From the NCBI RefSeq assembly GCF_036924745.1, contig NZ_JAZHSD010000001.1:2418001-2482000 (forward strand): a stretch of 64,000 nucleotides of DNA, given 5' to 3'. The stretch comes from Bradyrhizobium sp. AZCC 1693. GTDB lineage: Bacteria > Pseudomonadota > Alphaproteobacteria > Rhizobiales > Xanthobacteraceae. Numbering within the stretch: position 1 is the stretch's first letter; each line of letters starts with the position of its first letter. The position numbers were made by a program, and so were the translations under genes. Under the pieces are notes generated by a model. It saw only the letters and a list, made by a program, of their open reading frames with translations. It was not told where the DNA came from and did no database searches. Shown here piece after piece: positions 8,962 through 18,654 of the stretch.

Positions 8962-11900
8962 TTAGCGCGCCCGGCGCGAGAATACCGAGATCAGCACCGG
9001 CAGCGTCACCAGGATCACGATCGGCGCCAGCATCATGCCGGTGACGACGACGATCGCCAGCGGCTTTTGCACCTGCGAACCGATCCCCTCCGACACCGCC
9101 GCCGGCAGCAGTCCGACGCCCGCCACCACGCAGGTCATCAGCACCGGCCGCAATTGCAGTTCGCCGGTACGGATCACCGCGCGCATCCGCTCATAGCCTT
9201 CGTCGATGAGCTGGTTGTACTGCGACAGGATGATGATGCCGTCCATGACAGCAATGCCGAACAGTGCAATGAAGCCGATCGCGGCCGACACGCTGAACGG
9301 GATGCCTGTGATCAACAGACCGAGCACGCCGCCGAAGATCGCCATCGGTATCACGCTCATGGCGAGCAGCGTGTCGACCATCGAACCGAAATTGAAGAAC
9401 AGCAGCACGCCGATCAGTGCGAGGCTGATCGGCACCACGATCGACAGCCGCTTGATGGCGTCCTGCAGATTGCCGAACTCGCCGACCCATTCGACCCGCG
9501 ATCCCGGCGGCAGCTGGACCTGCTCGGCGACCTTGTCCTGCGCTTCCTGGATCGCGCTGCCGAGGTCGCGGTTGCGCACCGAGAACTTGATCGGCAGATA
9601 GCGCTCCTGCTGCTCGCGGTAGATATAAGCGGCGCCCGAGATCAGGTTGATCGAGGCAACCTCGCTGAGCGGAATCTGCGTGATCACGCCGCCCTGCCCC
9701 GCCACGCCGATCCGCAAATTGTGGATCGCCTCCGCACTCTTGCGGTATTCGGGGGCGAGGCGAACAATGATCGGGAAATGCCGGTCGCTGCCGGGTTCAT
9801 AGAGATCGCCGGCGCTGTCGCCGCCGACGGCTACCTTGATGGTGGCGTTGATATCGCCGGGTGACAGGCCATAGCGCGCCGCACGCGCCCGGTCGATGTC
9901 GATCTGGATGGTCGGCTGGCCCAGCGAGGTGAACACCGCGAGGTCGGTGACGCCCTGCACGGTGCCGAGCACGGATTTGATCTTGTTGGCCGTATCGGTC
10001 AGCGCCTGCAGATCGTTGCCGTAGAGCTTGATCGAGTTCTCGCCCTTGACGCCGGAGACGGCCTCCGAGACGTTATCCTGCAGATATTGCGAGAAGTTGA
10101 ATTCGACGCCCGGGAATTTGTCCTGCAACTGCCCCAGCAATTGCGCGGTCAGTTCGTCCTTGTCGCGGGTGCCGGGCCATTCGCTGTTGGGCTTCAGGGG
10201 CGCGAAGAACTCCGCGTTGAAGAGGCCGGCGGCGTCGGTGCCGTCGTCGGGGCGTCCGTGCTGCGACACCACCGATTCCACTTCGGGGCGCGCACGGATC
10301 ATCCTGCGCATCTCGTTGACGTAGGCGTTGCCCTCCTGCAGCGAGATGGTCGGCGGCAACGTGGCGCGGATCCACAGATTGCCTTCTTCCAGCTTGGGCA
10401 GGAATTCCAGCCCCAGCAATCGCGCGAACGCGATCGTCATCAGGACGAGCACAGCAGCACCGGTGAGCACGATTCTGCGGTTCGCAATCGCCCAGTTCAG
10501 CACCGGCACATACAGCCGGTCGAGCTGTTTCACGATCCAGGTTTCGGCTTCATCCAGATGCGAGGGCAGGATGATCGCGCTCAGCGCCGGCGTCACCGTA
10601 AAGGTCGCGATCAGCCCGCCCGCCAGAGCGTAAGCATAAGTCCGCGCCATCGGCCCGAAGATATTGCCCTCGACGCCGCTCAGCGTGAACAGCGGCAGGA
10701 AGGCGGCGATGATGATGGCGGCGGCAAAGAAGATCGAGCGCGACACGTCGGCGGACGCCGACATGATCGCGTGGCTCTTCATCCCCATCGTGGTCTCGAA
10801 GGAGATGTGGCTCTGCTCGGCAGCGGAGAGCGCGGTGGTCTGCGTCAGCCGCCGGAAGATCGCCTCCACCATGATCACCGTGGCGTCGACGATCAGGCCG
10901 AAATCGATCGCGCCGACCGACAGCAGATTGGCGGATTCGCCCCGCAGCACCAGGATGATGACGGCAAAGAACAGCGCGAACGGAATCGTCGCGCCGACGA
11001 TCAGCGCGCTGCGGAGGTCGCCGAGGAATAGCCACTGCAACAGCACGATCAGGATGATCCCGACCACCATGTTGTGCAGCACCGTATGCGTGGTGATGTC
11101 GATCAGGTCCTTGCGGTCGTAGATCCGCTCGATCTTCACGCCGGGCGGCAGGATCGAGGAATGATTGATCTCGTGAACCAGCTTTTCGACGCGGGCGATG
11201 GTCGGCGAACTCTGCTCGCCGCGCCGCATCAGCACAATGCCCTGCACGATATCGTCGTCCTGGTCGAGGCCGGCGATGCCGAGCCGCGGCTTTTCGCCGA
11301 TCGTGACTTGCGCGATGTCGCGGACCAGCACCGGATTGCCGCCCGACTGCGACACCATGGTGTTGTTGAGGTCGTCGATCGAGCGGATCAGGCCGACGCC
11401 GCGCACCACGGCGGATTGCGCGCCGATATTGACGGTGTTGCCGCCGACATTGATGTTGGCGTTGCCGATGGCCTGCAGCACCTGCGGCAGCGTCAGCCCG
11501 TTGGCGACCAGCTTGTTGAAATCGACCTGCAGCTCGTAGGTCTTGGTCTTGCCGCCCCAGCCGGTGACGTCGACGACGCCGGGCACCGCGCGGAAACGGC
11601 GCTGCAACACCCAGTCCTGCAGCGTCTTGAGATCGAGCACGCTGTAATTCGGTGGGCCTTTCAGGCGGTAACGAAAAATCTCGCCGGTCGGACTGAGCGG
11701 CGAGATGGTCGGCTGCGCACTGCCCGGCAACGGCGCAAGCTGCGACAGCCGGTTCAACACCTGCTGCAGCGCCTCTTCATAGGTGTAATCGAACGAGAAC
11801 TGCAGTTTGACGTCGGACAATCCGTACAGCGAGATGGTGCGGATGGTGCGCAGGTTCTTGATGCCGGCGACCTGGGTCTCGATCGGGATCGTGATGTAGC

Positions 11901-12084
11901 GCTCGATCTCTTCCGACGACAGACCCGGGCTCTGCGTCACGATGTCGACCATCGGCGGGGTCGGATCGGGATAGGCCTCGATGTTGAGCTGCTTGAACGC
12001 GATCAGGCCGCCGACCAGCACGGCGACGAACATGGCGACCATCAAATAGCGGCGGCTGACTGCTAGGGCGACCAGGCGATCCAT
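8962..12084 (-). CDS. CusA/CzcA-family heavy-metal efflux RND transporter
   Basis: A 1040-residue inner-membrane RND pump, full family length. The N-terminus LVALAVSRRYLMVAMFVAVL and PDPTPPMVDIVTQSPGLS match HME-RND proteins. The proton-relay helix DFGLIVDATVIMVE in the first membrane domain keeps both Asp residues. Twelve membrane segments in two blocks and two large periplasmic loops are evident. The adaptor gene lies 27 bases upstream on the same strand. No outer-membrane factor is adjacent. The exact metal cannot be assigned. Confidence 0.93.
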   Translation of the reverse strand: MDRLVALAVSRRYLMVAMFVAVLVGGLIAFKQLNIEAYPDPTPPMVDIVTQSPGLSSEEIERYITIPIETQVAGIKNLRTIRTISLYGLSDVKLQFSFDYTYEEALQQVLNRLSQLAPLPGSAQPTISPLSPTGEIFRYRLKGPPNYSVLDLKTLQDWVLQRRFRAVPGVVDVTGWGGKTKTYELQVDFNKLVANGLTLPQVLQAIGNANINVGGNTVNIGAQSAVVRGVGLIRSIDDLNNTMVSQSGGNPVLVRDIAQVTIGEKPRLGIAGLDQDDDIVQGIVLMRRGEQSSPTIARVEKLVHEINHSSILPPGVKIERIYDRKDLIDITTHTVLHNMVVGIILIVLLQWLFLGDLRSALIVGATIPFALFFAVIILVLRGESANLLSVGAIDFGLIVDATVIMVEAIFRRLTQTTALSAAEQSHISFETTMGMKSHAIMSASADVSRSIFFAAAIIIAAFLPLFTLSGVEGNIFGPMARTYAYALAGGLIATFTVTPALSAIILPSHLDEAETWIVKQLDRLYVPVLNWAIANRRIVLTGAAVLVLMTIAFARLLGLEFLPKLEEGNLWIRATLPPTISLQEGNAYVNEMRRMIRARPEVESVVSQHGRPDDGTDAAGLFNAEFFAPLKPNSEWPGTRDKDELTAQLLGQLQDKFPGVEFNFSQYLQDNVSEAVSGVKGENSIKLYGNDLQALTDTANKIKSVLGTVQGVTDLAVFTSLGQPTIQIDIDRARAARYGLSPGDINATIKVAVGGDSAGDLYEPGSDRHFPIIVRLAPEYRKSAEAIHNLRIGVAGQGGVITQIPLSEVASINLISGAAYIYREQQERYLPIKFSVRNRDLGSAIQEAQDKVAEQVQLPPGSRVEWVGEFGNLQDAIKRLSIVVPISLALIGVLLFFNFGSMVDTLLAMSVIPMAIFGGVLGLLITGIPFSVSAAIGFIALFGIAVMDGIIILSQYNQLIDEGYERMRAVIRTGELQLRPVLMTCVVAGVGLLPAAVSEGIGSQVQKPLAIVVVTGMMLAPIVILVTLPVLISVFSRRAR

Positions 12085-12111
12085 TCAGACCGGAGCTTTC
12101 AATGAGGGGGA

Positions 12112-13356
12112 TCAGCTGCCGGACGCGGCGCGGTCGATGAACAGCGCACCCTTGGTGACGATCTGCTCGCCGGGTTTCAGATTGCCGACCACCTCGACGA
12201 GATCGCCATTGGTGAGGCCAGGCTTGATCTGACGCAATTCGATTGTCTTGTCCGGATGCGCGACCCAGATCCGCACCTGATCGCCTTCATAGATCAATGC
12301 CTGCTTCGGCACGCCGACCGCCGGACGGTCGCCCGCCGAATAGATCGTGACGTTGGCGAACATCTCCGGCTTCAGCGTGCCGTTCTTGTTGTCGATGGTG
12401 GCGCGGACCAGCAGCCGCCGCGTCGCAGGATCGATTGCGGTAGCGACGTAATTGATCCGCGCCGAAAGCGAACGGCCCGGCAGCGCCAGCACATTGAAGG
12501 TCACGTCCTGTCCGATCGCGACGTTCGCGCAATCGCTTTCGCGGACGAAGGCCGTCATCCAGACGGTGGAGAGATCGCCGATCACATAGACGGGGTCGCT
12601 GGCGCCGGCGTTGACGTACTGACCGGGGCCGATCTTGCGCTGGACCACGGTGCCCGCGATCGGCGCGAAGATGGTGGTCTCCGGATTGATGCGGCCCTTC
12701 TCCTGGAAGGTCGCGATGTCGTCGTCGGTGAGACCGAGAATTCGCAATTTGTTGCGCGCCGCCTGCATCGCCGTTTCCGACGAGCGCATGTCGTTCTGCG
12801 CCTGGATCAGCGTCGCCTGGCTTTGCTGATAATCCTTCAGCGGGACGGCCTTGCCTTCGAACAGGTCCTTGGCGCGCGTTCCCTGCAACTGTGCAAGTTC
12901 GAGCGCGGACTTCGCCTTGTTCATGGCGGTCATCGCCGCGATGAAATCGTTTTGCGCCTGAACGTTGTCGGCAGCCTCGATCACGAACAGCGGCTGGCCC
13001 TTGACGACGCTGTCGCCCGGCTTGGCCAAAAGCTTGGTGACGCGTCCCGCATAGGGCGAGAACACCGGCGTGGAGCGGTCTTCGTCGATCGCGATCTTGC
13101 CTTCGGTGACGTGCTCTGCGCGGAAGCCGCGTTCGGTAACGGGCTGGATGGTCAGGCTCGCCCATTCGGCCGGGCTCGGCGTGTAGCGCTGCAATCCCTT
13201 GCGGGACTGGCTCGAGACTTCCGAATGGCCGGCCTTGGTGCCGCCGATTTTCGTGAAGCCGTAGAAGCCCACGCCTGCGAGCGCCACGAACGCCAGGGCC
13301 ATAGCCCAGCGCTTCCGACTAAGCGGCTGCCATTGCCTTATAAATTCTTTCAGCAT
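12112..13356 (-). CDS. RND efflux periplasmic adaptor (CusB/CzcB, HlyD-type)
   Basis: A 414-residue membrane-fusion protein that links the RND pump to an outer-membrane channel. It has an N-terminal anchor (~residues 18-35), a biotinyl-lipoyl half motif GRVTKLLAKPGDSVVKGQPL, a helical hairpin (~130-200), the second lipoyl half FAPIAGTVVQRKIGPGQYV, and a beta-barrel domain. ATG at 13356 is preferred because it places LKEFIRQW directly before the anchor; an in-frame start lies 33 bases upstream. It is first in the operon with the pump. Confidence 0.9.
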   Translation of the reverse strand: MLKEFIRQWQPLSRKRWAMALAFVALAGVGFYGFTKIGGTKAGHSEVSSQSRKGLQRYTPSPAEWASLTIQPVTERGFRAEHVTEGKIAIDEDRSTPVFSPYAGRVTKLLAKPGDSVVKGQPLFVIEAADNVQAQNDFIAAMTAMNKAKSALELAQLQGTRAKDLFEGKAVPLKDYQQSQATLIQAQNDMRSSETAMQAARNKLRILGLTDDDIATFQEKGRINPETTIFAPIAGTVVQRKIGPGQYVNAGASDPVYVIGDLSTVWMTAFVRESDCANVAIGQDVTFNVLALPGRSLSARINYVATAIDPATRRLLVRATIDNKNGTLKPEMFANVTIYSAGDRPAVGVPKQALIYEGDQVRIWVAHPDKTIELRQIKPGLTNGDLVEVVGNLKPGEQIVTKGALFIDRAASGS

Positions 13357-13498
13357 GCGGCCTGGATACTCAGCGACGATTTGCCTCACCTAGGCGCTAA
13401 TAGTGCCGAATTGGCATTTTACACAACCTAAAAAACGAAAATAGCTTTGCGGGTGAGGTTAAAGTTTGGAGAAGTAGGGCCGATGCCCCGTGGCTGCC

Positions 13499-14893
13499 TC
13501 ATTCGCGTGCCGGCCATTGCGGCGGATGGCTGCCGAGCGGCATCGCCGGACGGGCCCAAAATGCCGGGGTTTTTGACAGAATCGCGGAGTGCCTGACCGA
13601 TCGCAGCGCGCCAAAGCCTGAGTCCATGTCCTCGACGAGGGGCGTCACCGCCTCCCCCGTAAAATCACGGGTATTGAGGCCGTCGGCGACCCGGCCGAGA
13701 TTCCACAGCCAGCGTCCGGTCTGCGCCAGCGACACCTGGACGTGCCAGCTTCCGCCTTCACGCGCCTGGCGCGCTTTGGCCATCATGGCGCCGAACGCCA
13801 TGAAGTAGCCGGTGGCGTGGTCGAGCATCTGTGCGGGCAATTCCTTCGGTCCATCGACGCCGGCGGCCTGCCCCTCGGCGTGATTGAATCCGGTCGCCGT
13901 CTGCACCAGCGAGTCGAAACCGCGCCGCTCCGCCCACGGCCCGGCATAGCCATACGCCGACAACGTGACATAGATGATGCCGGGCTTGATGCGCGCGGCG
14001 TCCTTCGGCGAGAAGCCGAGACTGGCAATCGCGCGCGGCCGATAGCTTTGCGAAAAGATATCCGCTTCCGCCAGCAGATCGCGCAAGGTCGCCCGGCCCT
14101 GCTCGTTCTTGAGTTCGATAAAACTCGTCAGCTTGCCGCGACCGGTGTCGATGGTGAGCCACGGGATGGCCGGCAGGTCGGGCCCCGAGATCAGCAACAC
14201 ATCGGCGCCATGCGCGGCGAGCGTCCGGCCCGCCACCGGACCCGCGATCACCCGCGACAGATCGAGCACGCGAAGCCCCACGAGCGGACGATCGCCTTTG
14301 GGCCTCGGCTTCGGCGCGGCCTCGCCGATCTTTGCGATCGAGATCAGTGGCAATCCGGCAAGCGCCTTGGCGTGCGGCGTCGCCAACCATTCGTCATGCG
14401 AGCGCATGAAGGCGACGACGGCGCCACCGGCATAGGCCGCGGTCTCGAACGCCTCGCCGTCCCATTGCATCAGTGCGGCCTGAACCGCGTTACGCTCCGG
14501 CCTGCAGTTCAGCACCTTGCAGACGGCATCGCGGTGATGGGGAAAATTGGTGTGCAGGCGCACGAAGCCATCGCGCGTTTTGTAGACGCCAGCGATCGCG
14601 TCCCAGGCCGGCGGCGGCGGCTTGCCGTCGACGCGCAGATAACGTTCGCTCCGGCATTCGACCATGGCATGGCGCATATCGACCGCGACCTCCTGCGCTT
14701 GCCCGCTGCGCATCTTCCATATCTCGGCCGCCGCCAGTCCGGTCGCAGCGACGCTGACCTGTGCCGCCGCGGCGACACGAAATGAGGACGGCAATTGCGG
14801 CTCATCGCCGGTCAGCGTGAGCGCGTCGAGCGCGGAAGCTTCGCCGCCAATGGAGGTCCAGATATCGGAAAGGATTTCGCGGGGGCTTTGCAT
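13499..14893 (-). CDS. CaiB/BaiF-type CoA-transferase family protein with extra N-terminal half-domain
   Basis: A 464-residue class III CoA-transferase-like protein. Residues ~205-440 contain the family N-terminal signature GLRVLDLSRVIAGPVAGRTL, a DTGRGKLT stretch, YVTLSAYGYAGPWAERRGFD and a second-domain segment. They are preceded by ~200 residues in which AAAEIWKMRSGQAQEVAVDM resembles the second half of the same family. The order is therefore unusual compared with a normal ~400-residue enzyme. The catalytic Asp is uncertain. Acyl-CoA transferase or racemase activity is inferred only from family. Confidence 0.82.
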   Translation of the reverse strand: MQSPREILSDIWTSIGGEASALDALTLTGDEPQLPSSFRVAAAAQVSVAATGLAAAEIWKMRSGQAQEVAVDMRHAMVECRSERYLRVDGKPPPPAWDAIAGVYKTRDGFVRLHTNFPHHRDAVCKVLNCRPERNAVQAALMQWDGEAFETAAYAGGAVVAFMRSHDEWLATPHAKALAGLPLISIAKIGEAAPKPRPKGDRPLVGLRVLDLSRVIAGPVAGRTLAAHGADVLLISGPDLPAIPWLTIDTGRGKLTSFIELKNEQGRATLRDLLAEADIFSQSYRPRAIASLGFSPKDAARIKPGIIYVTLSAYGYAGPWAERRGFDSLVQTATGFNHAEGQAAGVDGPKELPAQMLDHATGYFMAFGAMMAKARQAREGGSWHVQVSLAQTGRWLWNLGRVADGLNTRDFTGEAVTPLVEDMDSGFGALRSVRHSAILSKTPAFWARPAMPLGSHPPQWPARE

Positions 14894-15026
14894 CGGCGTT
14901 TCTCTTCCCTAACGTTCTTTTTCAACATCCCACGCAAGCTTAGCCCGGATGGAGCGCGAGCGAAATCCGGGGAGAATTTGCCAATGGGATCGCTCTACTA
15001 CGTCCTTGACCGCAGAAGGAGTTGCA

Positions 15027-15314
15027 ATGGCTGCCATCGATCCCCTGACGGCGGGAGCCGTTCTGCTTGCGACTGCGGCCACGGATGCAGTCTACGTCAT
15101 GTTCACCTCGGCGGTGGTCGCGCGCAAGCGCGTGCCGGCGGCGACCTGGAGCAGCGTCTGGTATTTGCTCTCGTCCTACGCCGTCATCAGCTACACCGAG
15201 AATTGGGTTTACGTTGCCTTCGCAGCGCTCGGTTCGTGGGTGGGCGCCTATGCAACGATCACCTTCCTGCATCGCCCGCCTGGAGGACCGCCGGTTGGGG
15301 CCGCGCCGGAGTAG
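15027..15314 (+). CDS. small conserved membrane protein
   Basis: A 95-residue protein with three hydrophobic stretches (~residues 8-25, 40-58 and 62-80): MAAIDPLTAGAVLLATAATD, then TWSSVWYLLSSYAVISYTEN. The ATG at 15027 has AAGGAG eight bases upstream. No function was recognised. It is transcribed divergently from the CoA-transferase-like gene. Confidence 0.75.
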   Translation: MAAIDPLTAGAVLLATAATDAVYVMFTSAVVARKRVPAATWSSVWYLLSSYAVISYTENWVYVAFAALGSWVGAYATITFLHRPPGGPPVGAAPE

Positions 15315-16317
15315 ACCCTTGGTCGTCTTTGCGGGCTTCATCTCGCAAACAGTTCTCTGTCGTCGCCCGGCGATGACAACTGAATATGAGGTGGCATTCT
15401 CGCGACGCATTGCGTCCGAGCTTTGCTGTCAACTTTCCTGCCATCCAAACAGGGCGCAGGGAAGACCGGGTGCTTGCTGCACCCGCGGTCTCGCGTGCGA
15501 TTTGCGCAAACAAAACTGCACACGAGCATACAGGGCAGCGGGAGCATTCCGGCCTTCCCTGCGCAATGGCTTTACGGTTTACTTCGTGCTCTTCCCGGAG
15601 AACGGCTTTCTTGCCTCCGTCGCCCCCGAGAAGCTTTCGCTTCTCTTGGACTTAACGCCAGCACCGCGGCGCCCGAACCACACGACTTCGCCGTACGCTT
15701 CCGGCGCGCAACGTCTATCGCGCCCTCAGCGTCCATCGCATCTCACAGCGCGTTCGTGACGATCGCGAGCGCCCCTCATCCGCCGTGAGACGGGCGGAGT
15801 TATGCGGCTGATTTGGCCTGCGACGAAAGCGGAATATTTTTGCGCGGAGGGCTGGACACTTTTTGACTGATTTGCCCGTCGGGTTGATTTGTCGCGGGCC
15901 TCTGCATGAACTCACACTTGCGCGCGAAGCAAATCAGCCCGAGGCCGGATCGGGTTAGTTTGGCGCACCCGCCACCTTCACGTCGTCATGCGAGCCAACG
16001 GGTCGCAATGACGGAAGGAGGGGCGCTCTCGCCTACCCAATCACTGCATCCCGGGTTTGGTGCGATCGCGCCGAGCGCGCGTGCGGTGACGAGATCGCAT
16101 CCCTCTTCGCCAGGAAGAGGTTCATGGTCGCATGATGGTTCTTACCCATCGTCAATGGATCGGTCGGCGATTTGATCGAGAAGGCGGCAGGGAGGCTGTC
16201 GCGCGGTTTGCTAGATGAGTTGAGACTAGGGATTCTGTTCTTTGGACGGCAGTAAAAAGCTCTGTTTTTGCTAAACAATGCAAGGTAGCATCGACCTCGC
16301 CTCTAACGGAGAGTCTC
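15315..16317. repeat. ~1 kb without a credible gene; degenerate dispersed-repeat DNA
   Basis: Open frames here lack coding character and overlap one another. From about 15395 to 15900 the text (TGCACCCGCGGTCTCGCG, GGAGCATTCCGGCCTTCCC, CGTTCGTGACGATCGCGA) resembles, from memory, a long intergenic repeat family common in Bradyrhizobium. Around 15990-16015 GTCATGCGAGCCAACGGGTC resembles a second short repeat. From 16040 to 16300 I see nothing assignable except the promoter region of the next gene. Confidence 0.5.
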
Positions 16318-18315
16318 ATGGGTCTACGTATCTCTGTTGCGATACTGCTTTCCCTGACCTGCTCCCAAGGCTGGGCCCAATCCAACGCGATCCGCGTTGT
16401 CTCAAGCTTCTCGGAAAAGTCATCGCTTGCAAGTACCGTGAGGGAATTTCAAACGCGAACGACGGAGCGCCTTGGGAAAGAGTGGAAGATTGAAATTCTT
16501 CCACCCTCCGTTAATGTCCTTGATACCGTCCGCACCGGTGGTGCCGACCTTGCTGTATTGTCGACTTCCGCGCTGGCTTCGCGGAAGTCGCTGTTAAGCA
16601 TCGATGATAACGACACCAGCTTTGCAATATTCGATCTTCCATTTTTCTTTAAGGACCTGCAGGAAGCGCAAGAGGTACAAAAATCAGCAGTCGGCGATAC
16701 GGTACTTGCTTCTGTTGGAAAGCTTGGCCTTGTTGGATTGGGGTATTGGAATGGAGGGATGAGCCAGCTGTTTGGCAAACCCGTCCAAAGTGTGGATCGT
16801 CTGAAGGGCCTGAAGTTTAGAACAACGATCTCGCCAGAAGGCCGGGCAGCGGTCGCTGCGCTGGGAGCTTCCCCATCTACTTTTGCGGCCGGGGAGATAG
16901 GGATGGCACTGCAAGCCGGCGCCATCGACGCTATCGAAACCGCGCCGCACTATGTGACGGACGGCGTCATCAACCTGCAAGGCGGCTCAATTTCCGAGAT
17001 TAACTTCCGACCGCTGGTAGCAGTTGTAGTAGCGAGGCGGGAATTCTGGCGAACTCTGTCACTTCAGAATCAAACGATCCTGCTTGACGAAGTTTCCCGC
17101 TCAGCTGAAAGCGCGACAAATCAGGCCATACAGCGGGACCGGTCAGCCCTCGACCAACTTAATGTCTCTGCTGTCTACTCGCATACGGACATTTCACCAA
17201 TGGAGCTGGCTAATTTTCGCCAGTCAGCCTCGAAGACTTGGGGAACCACCACTTCGTCGCGGGTTGATGGGGTTCTCTTCGTTTCGAAGCAAATAGTGGC
17301 TCGAACTCCACCGACCACTCCCTCCATAGCCCCGTCAACCATGACGGTCAGCACGCCGGTCTTTTTCGCGACCGATCGCAAGGATGAGGGCGCCACCGAC
17401 CCGAACGTCCGCTTCGCCGGGCAGCGTGGAACCTTGTCATTCGGACGTGCCGAAGTCACCGTTGGCATCAATCGGCCGGTCGCTAGCGATCCCGACCCCG
17501 CTACGAAGCTCGACCAGATATCGCTCCTGTCCCGCGCAGATTTTATAGCGAAGCTTAACGATAGGTTGACCGGCAGCAGCCGCAAAGAAGTTCTGATTTA
17601 CGTTCACGGTTTCAAGAATTCGTTCGCGGACGCCGCAAAGAACGCAGCGTTGCTTGCATCCGATATCAAGTTGGACGGCGCGGTGACGATTTTCAGTTGG
17701 CCTTCCGCGGCCATCGCCTCCGAGTATTGGGGAGACGAAGACGAGGTTCTAGCAAGCCGAGCAGCCTTTCTTGATTTCCTCCAGGCTGTTCGAAGTGCGG
17801 CAGGCGCTGGCCGTATCAATATTGTTGCGCACAGCATGGGCAGCCGTCTTATTGCCGAAGCAATGGAATGGGCTCTGGGGCGTCCCGGCTTTAAACAACC
17901 CCTCTTGCAACATCTCGTCCTGGCGGCACCGGATATCTATGTTGCGAGGTTTGAACAAGCCGCACCAAGTTTAGTGGCATTTGCAAAGCGCGTAACATTG
18001 TACGCCTCCGACAATGACCAAGCCCTGTGGTGCTCCAACCAGATCGTCCACAGCAAGCGGCGTGCAGGCCAAGGAGGCAAGGAAGTCGTGGTAGTCAGCG
18101 GTGTTGATACGCTCGATGCAACGCCCGCCGACGTGCGACCATGGTGGCAATGGCGCCCCTGCGGCTCTGGTCATTCTTATCTGACACGCAACAGTTCAGT
18201 CCTCGCCGACCTACACAATCTAATGACCTTCGATGCAGCGCCACGTGAACGGTTTCGTTTGCAGGCGCGACAGAAAGGCACCCTCAGCTACTGGATATTT
18301 CAGGCTGCGCAGTGA
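16318..18315 (+). CDS. TRAP-type (DctP) solute-binding domain fused to DUF900 alpha/beta hydrolase
   Basis: A 665-residue two-domain protein. Residues 1-20 are a Sec signal peptide ending GWA. Residues ~24-310 are a DctP-like solute-binding domain: FAIFDLPFFFKD (102-113), LGYWNGGMSQLF (141-152), LKGLKFRT (162-169) and a helix with AGEIGMALQAGAIDAIE. A Thr/Pro linker (~328-345) leads to a DUF900 hydrolase starting at VFFATDRK (348-355), with VHGFKN (429-434), nucleophile Ser506 in AHSMGS, Asp565 and His619 in GHS. No TRAP permease is near. Base use is visibly less GC-rich than neighbours, suggesting transfer. The domain boundaries are seen directly; function is inferred to be periplasmic ligand binding coupled to ester or amide hydrolysis. 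Confidence 0.85.
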   Translation: MGLRISVAILLSLTCSQGWAQSNAIRVVSSFSEKSSLASTVREFQTRTTERLGKEWKIEILPPSVNVLDTVRTGGADLAVLSTSALASRKSLLSIDDNDTSFAIFDLPFFFKDLQEAQEVQKSAVGDTVLASVGKLGLVGLGYWNGGMSQLFGKPVQSVDRLKGLKFRTTISPEGRAAVAALGASPSTFAAGEIGMALQAGAIDAIETAPHYVTDGVINLQGGSISEINFRPLVAVVVARREFWRTLSLQNQTILLDEVSRSAESATNQAIQRDRSALDQLNVSAVYSHTDISPMELANFRQSASKTWGTTTSSRVDGVLFVSKQIVARTPPTTPSIAPSTMTVSTPVFFATDRKDEGATDPNVRFAGQRGTLSFGRAEVTVGINRPVASDPDPATKLDQISLLSRADFIAKLNDRLTGSSRKEVLIYVHGFKNSFADAAKNAALLASDIKLDGAVTIFSWPSAAIASEYWGDEDEVLASRAAFLDFLQAVRSAAGAGRINIVAHSMGSRLIAEAMEWALGRPGFKQPLLQHLVLAAPDIYVARFEQAAPSLVAFAKRVTLYASDNDQALWCSNQIVHSKRRAGQGGKEVVVVSGVDTLDATPADVRPWWQWRPCGSGHSYLTRNSSVLADLHNLMTFDAAPRERFRLQARQKGTLSYWIFQAAQ

Positions 18316-18654
18316 AGTCGGTCACGTATCGGGTTAGAGCGGGTCTTGGTCATCATACACTCACGCCATCGCGAAACTTTAGATCCGTTAGCAACTGGCC
18401 GGAGTTCACCACAGAAGCACCTGACGTCGATCCGATCCGCCCGCACGTTCAGGGGCGCGAGATCGATCTGTTACGCGAAATCTGGTCACATCATCAGAAA
18501 AATTTTCTCGCGACTCGATGACGTCGCCACGCGACCAACTGCCTGCTCGACACAAAAAGACGCAGAGCTTGCCGGCCCGGCTTCGGCGATTTGAGCCTTC
18601 TTCGGAGTTAACCTGGCCGCTACAATGCGGCGGAATCACATAAGGAAAAACAAG
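18316..18654. other. intergenic, no gene seen
   Basis: Only short frames without coding character. TAAGGA, the Shine-Dalgarno for the SDR gene, lies at 18641-18646. Nothing else was recognised. Confidence 0.5.

Noticed and set aside
8863..12066. Several long plus-strand frames opposite the RND pump
   Set aside because: Antisense shadows with His/Arg/Asp-rich, motif-free translations.
15067..15759. A 230-codon plus-strand frame over the repeat region
   Set aside because: It runs across the membrane-protein gene in another frame into repeat DNA and has no domain or ribosome site.
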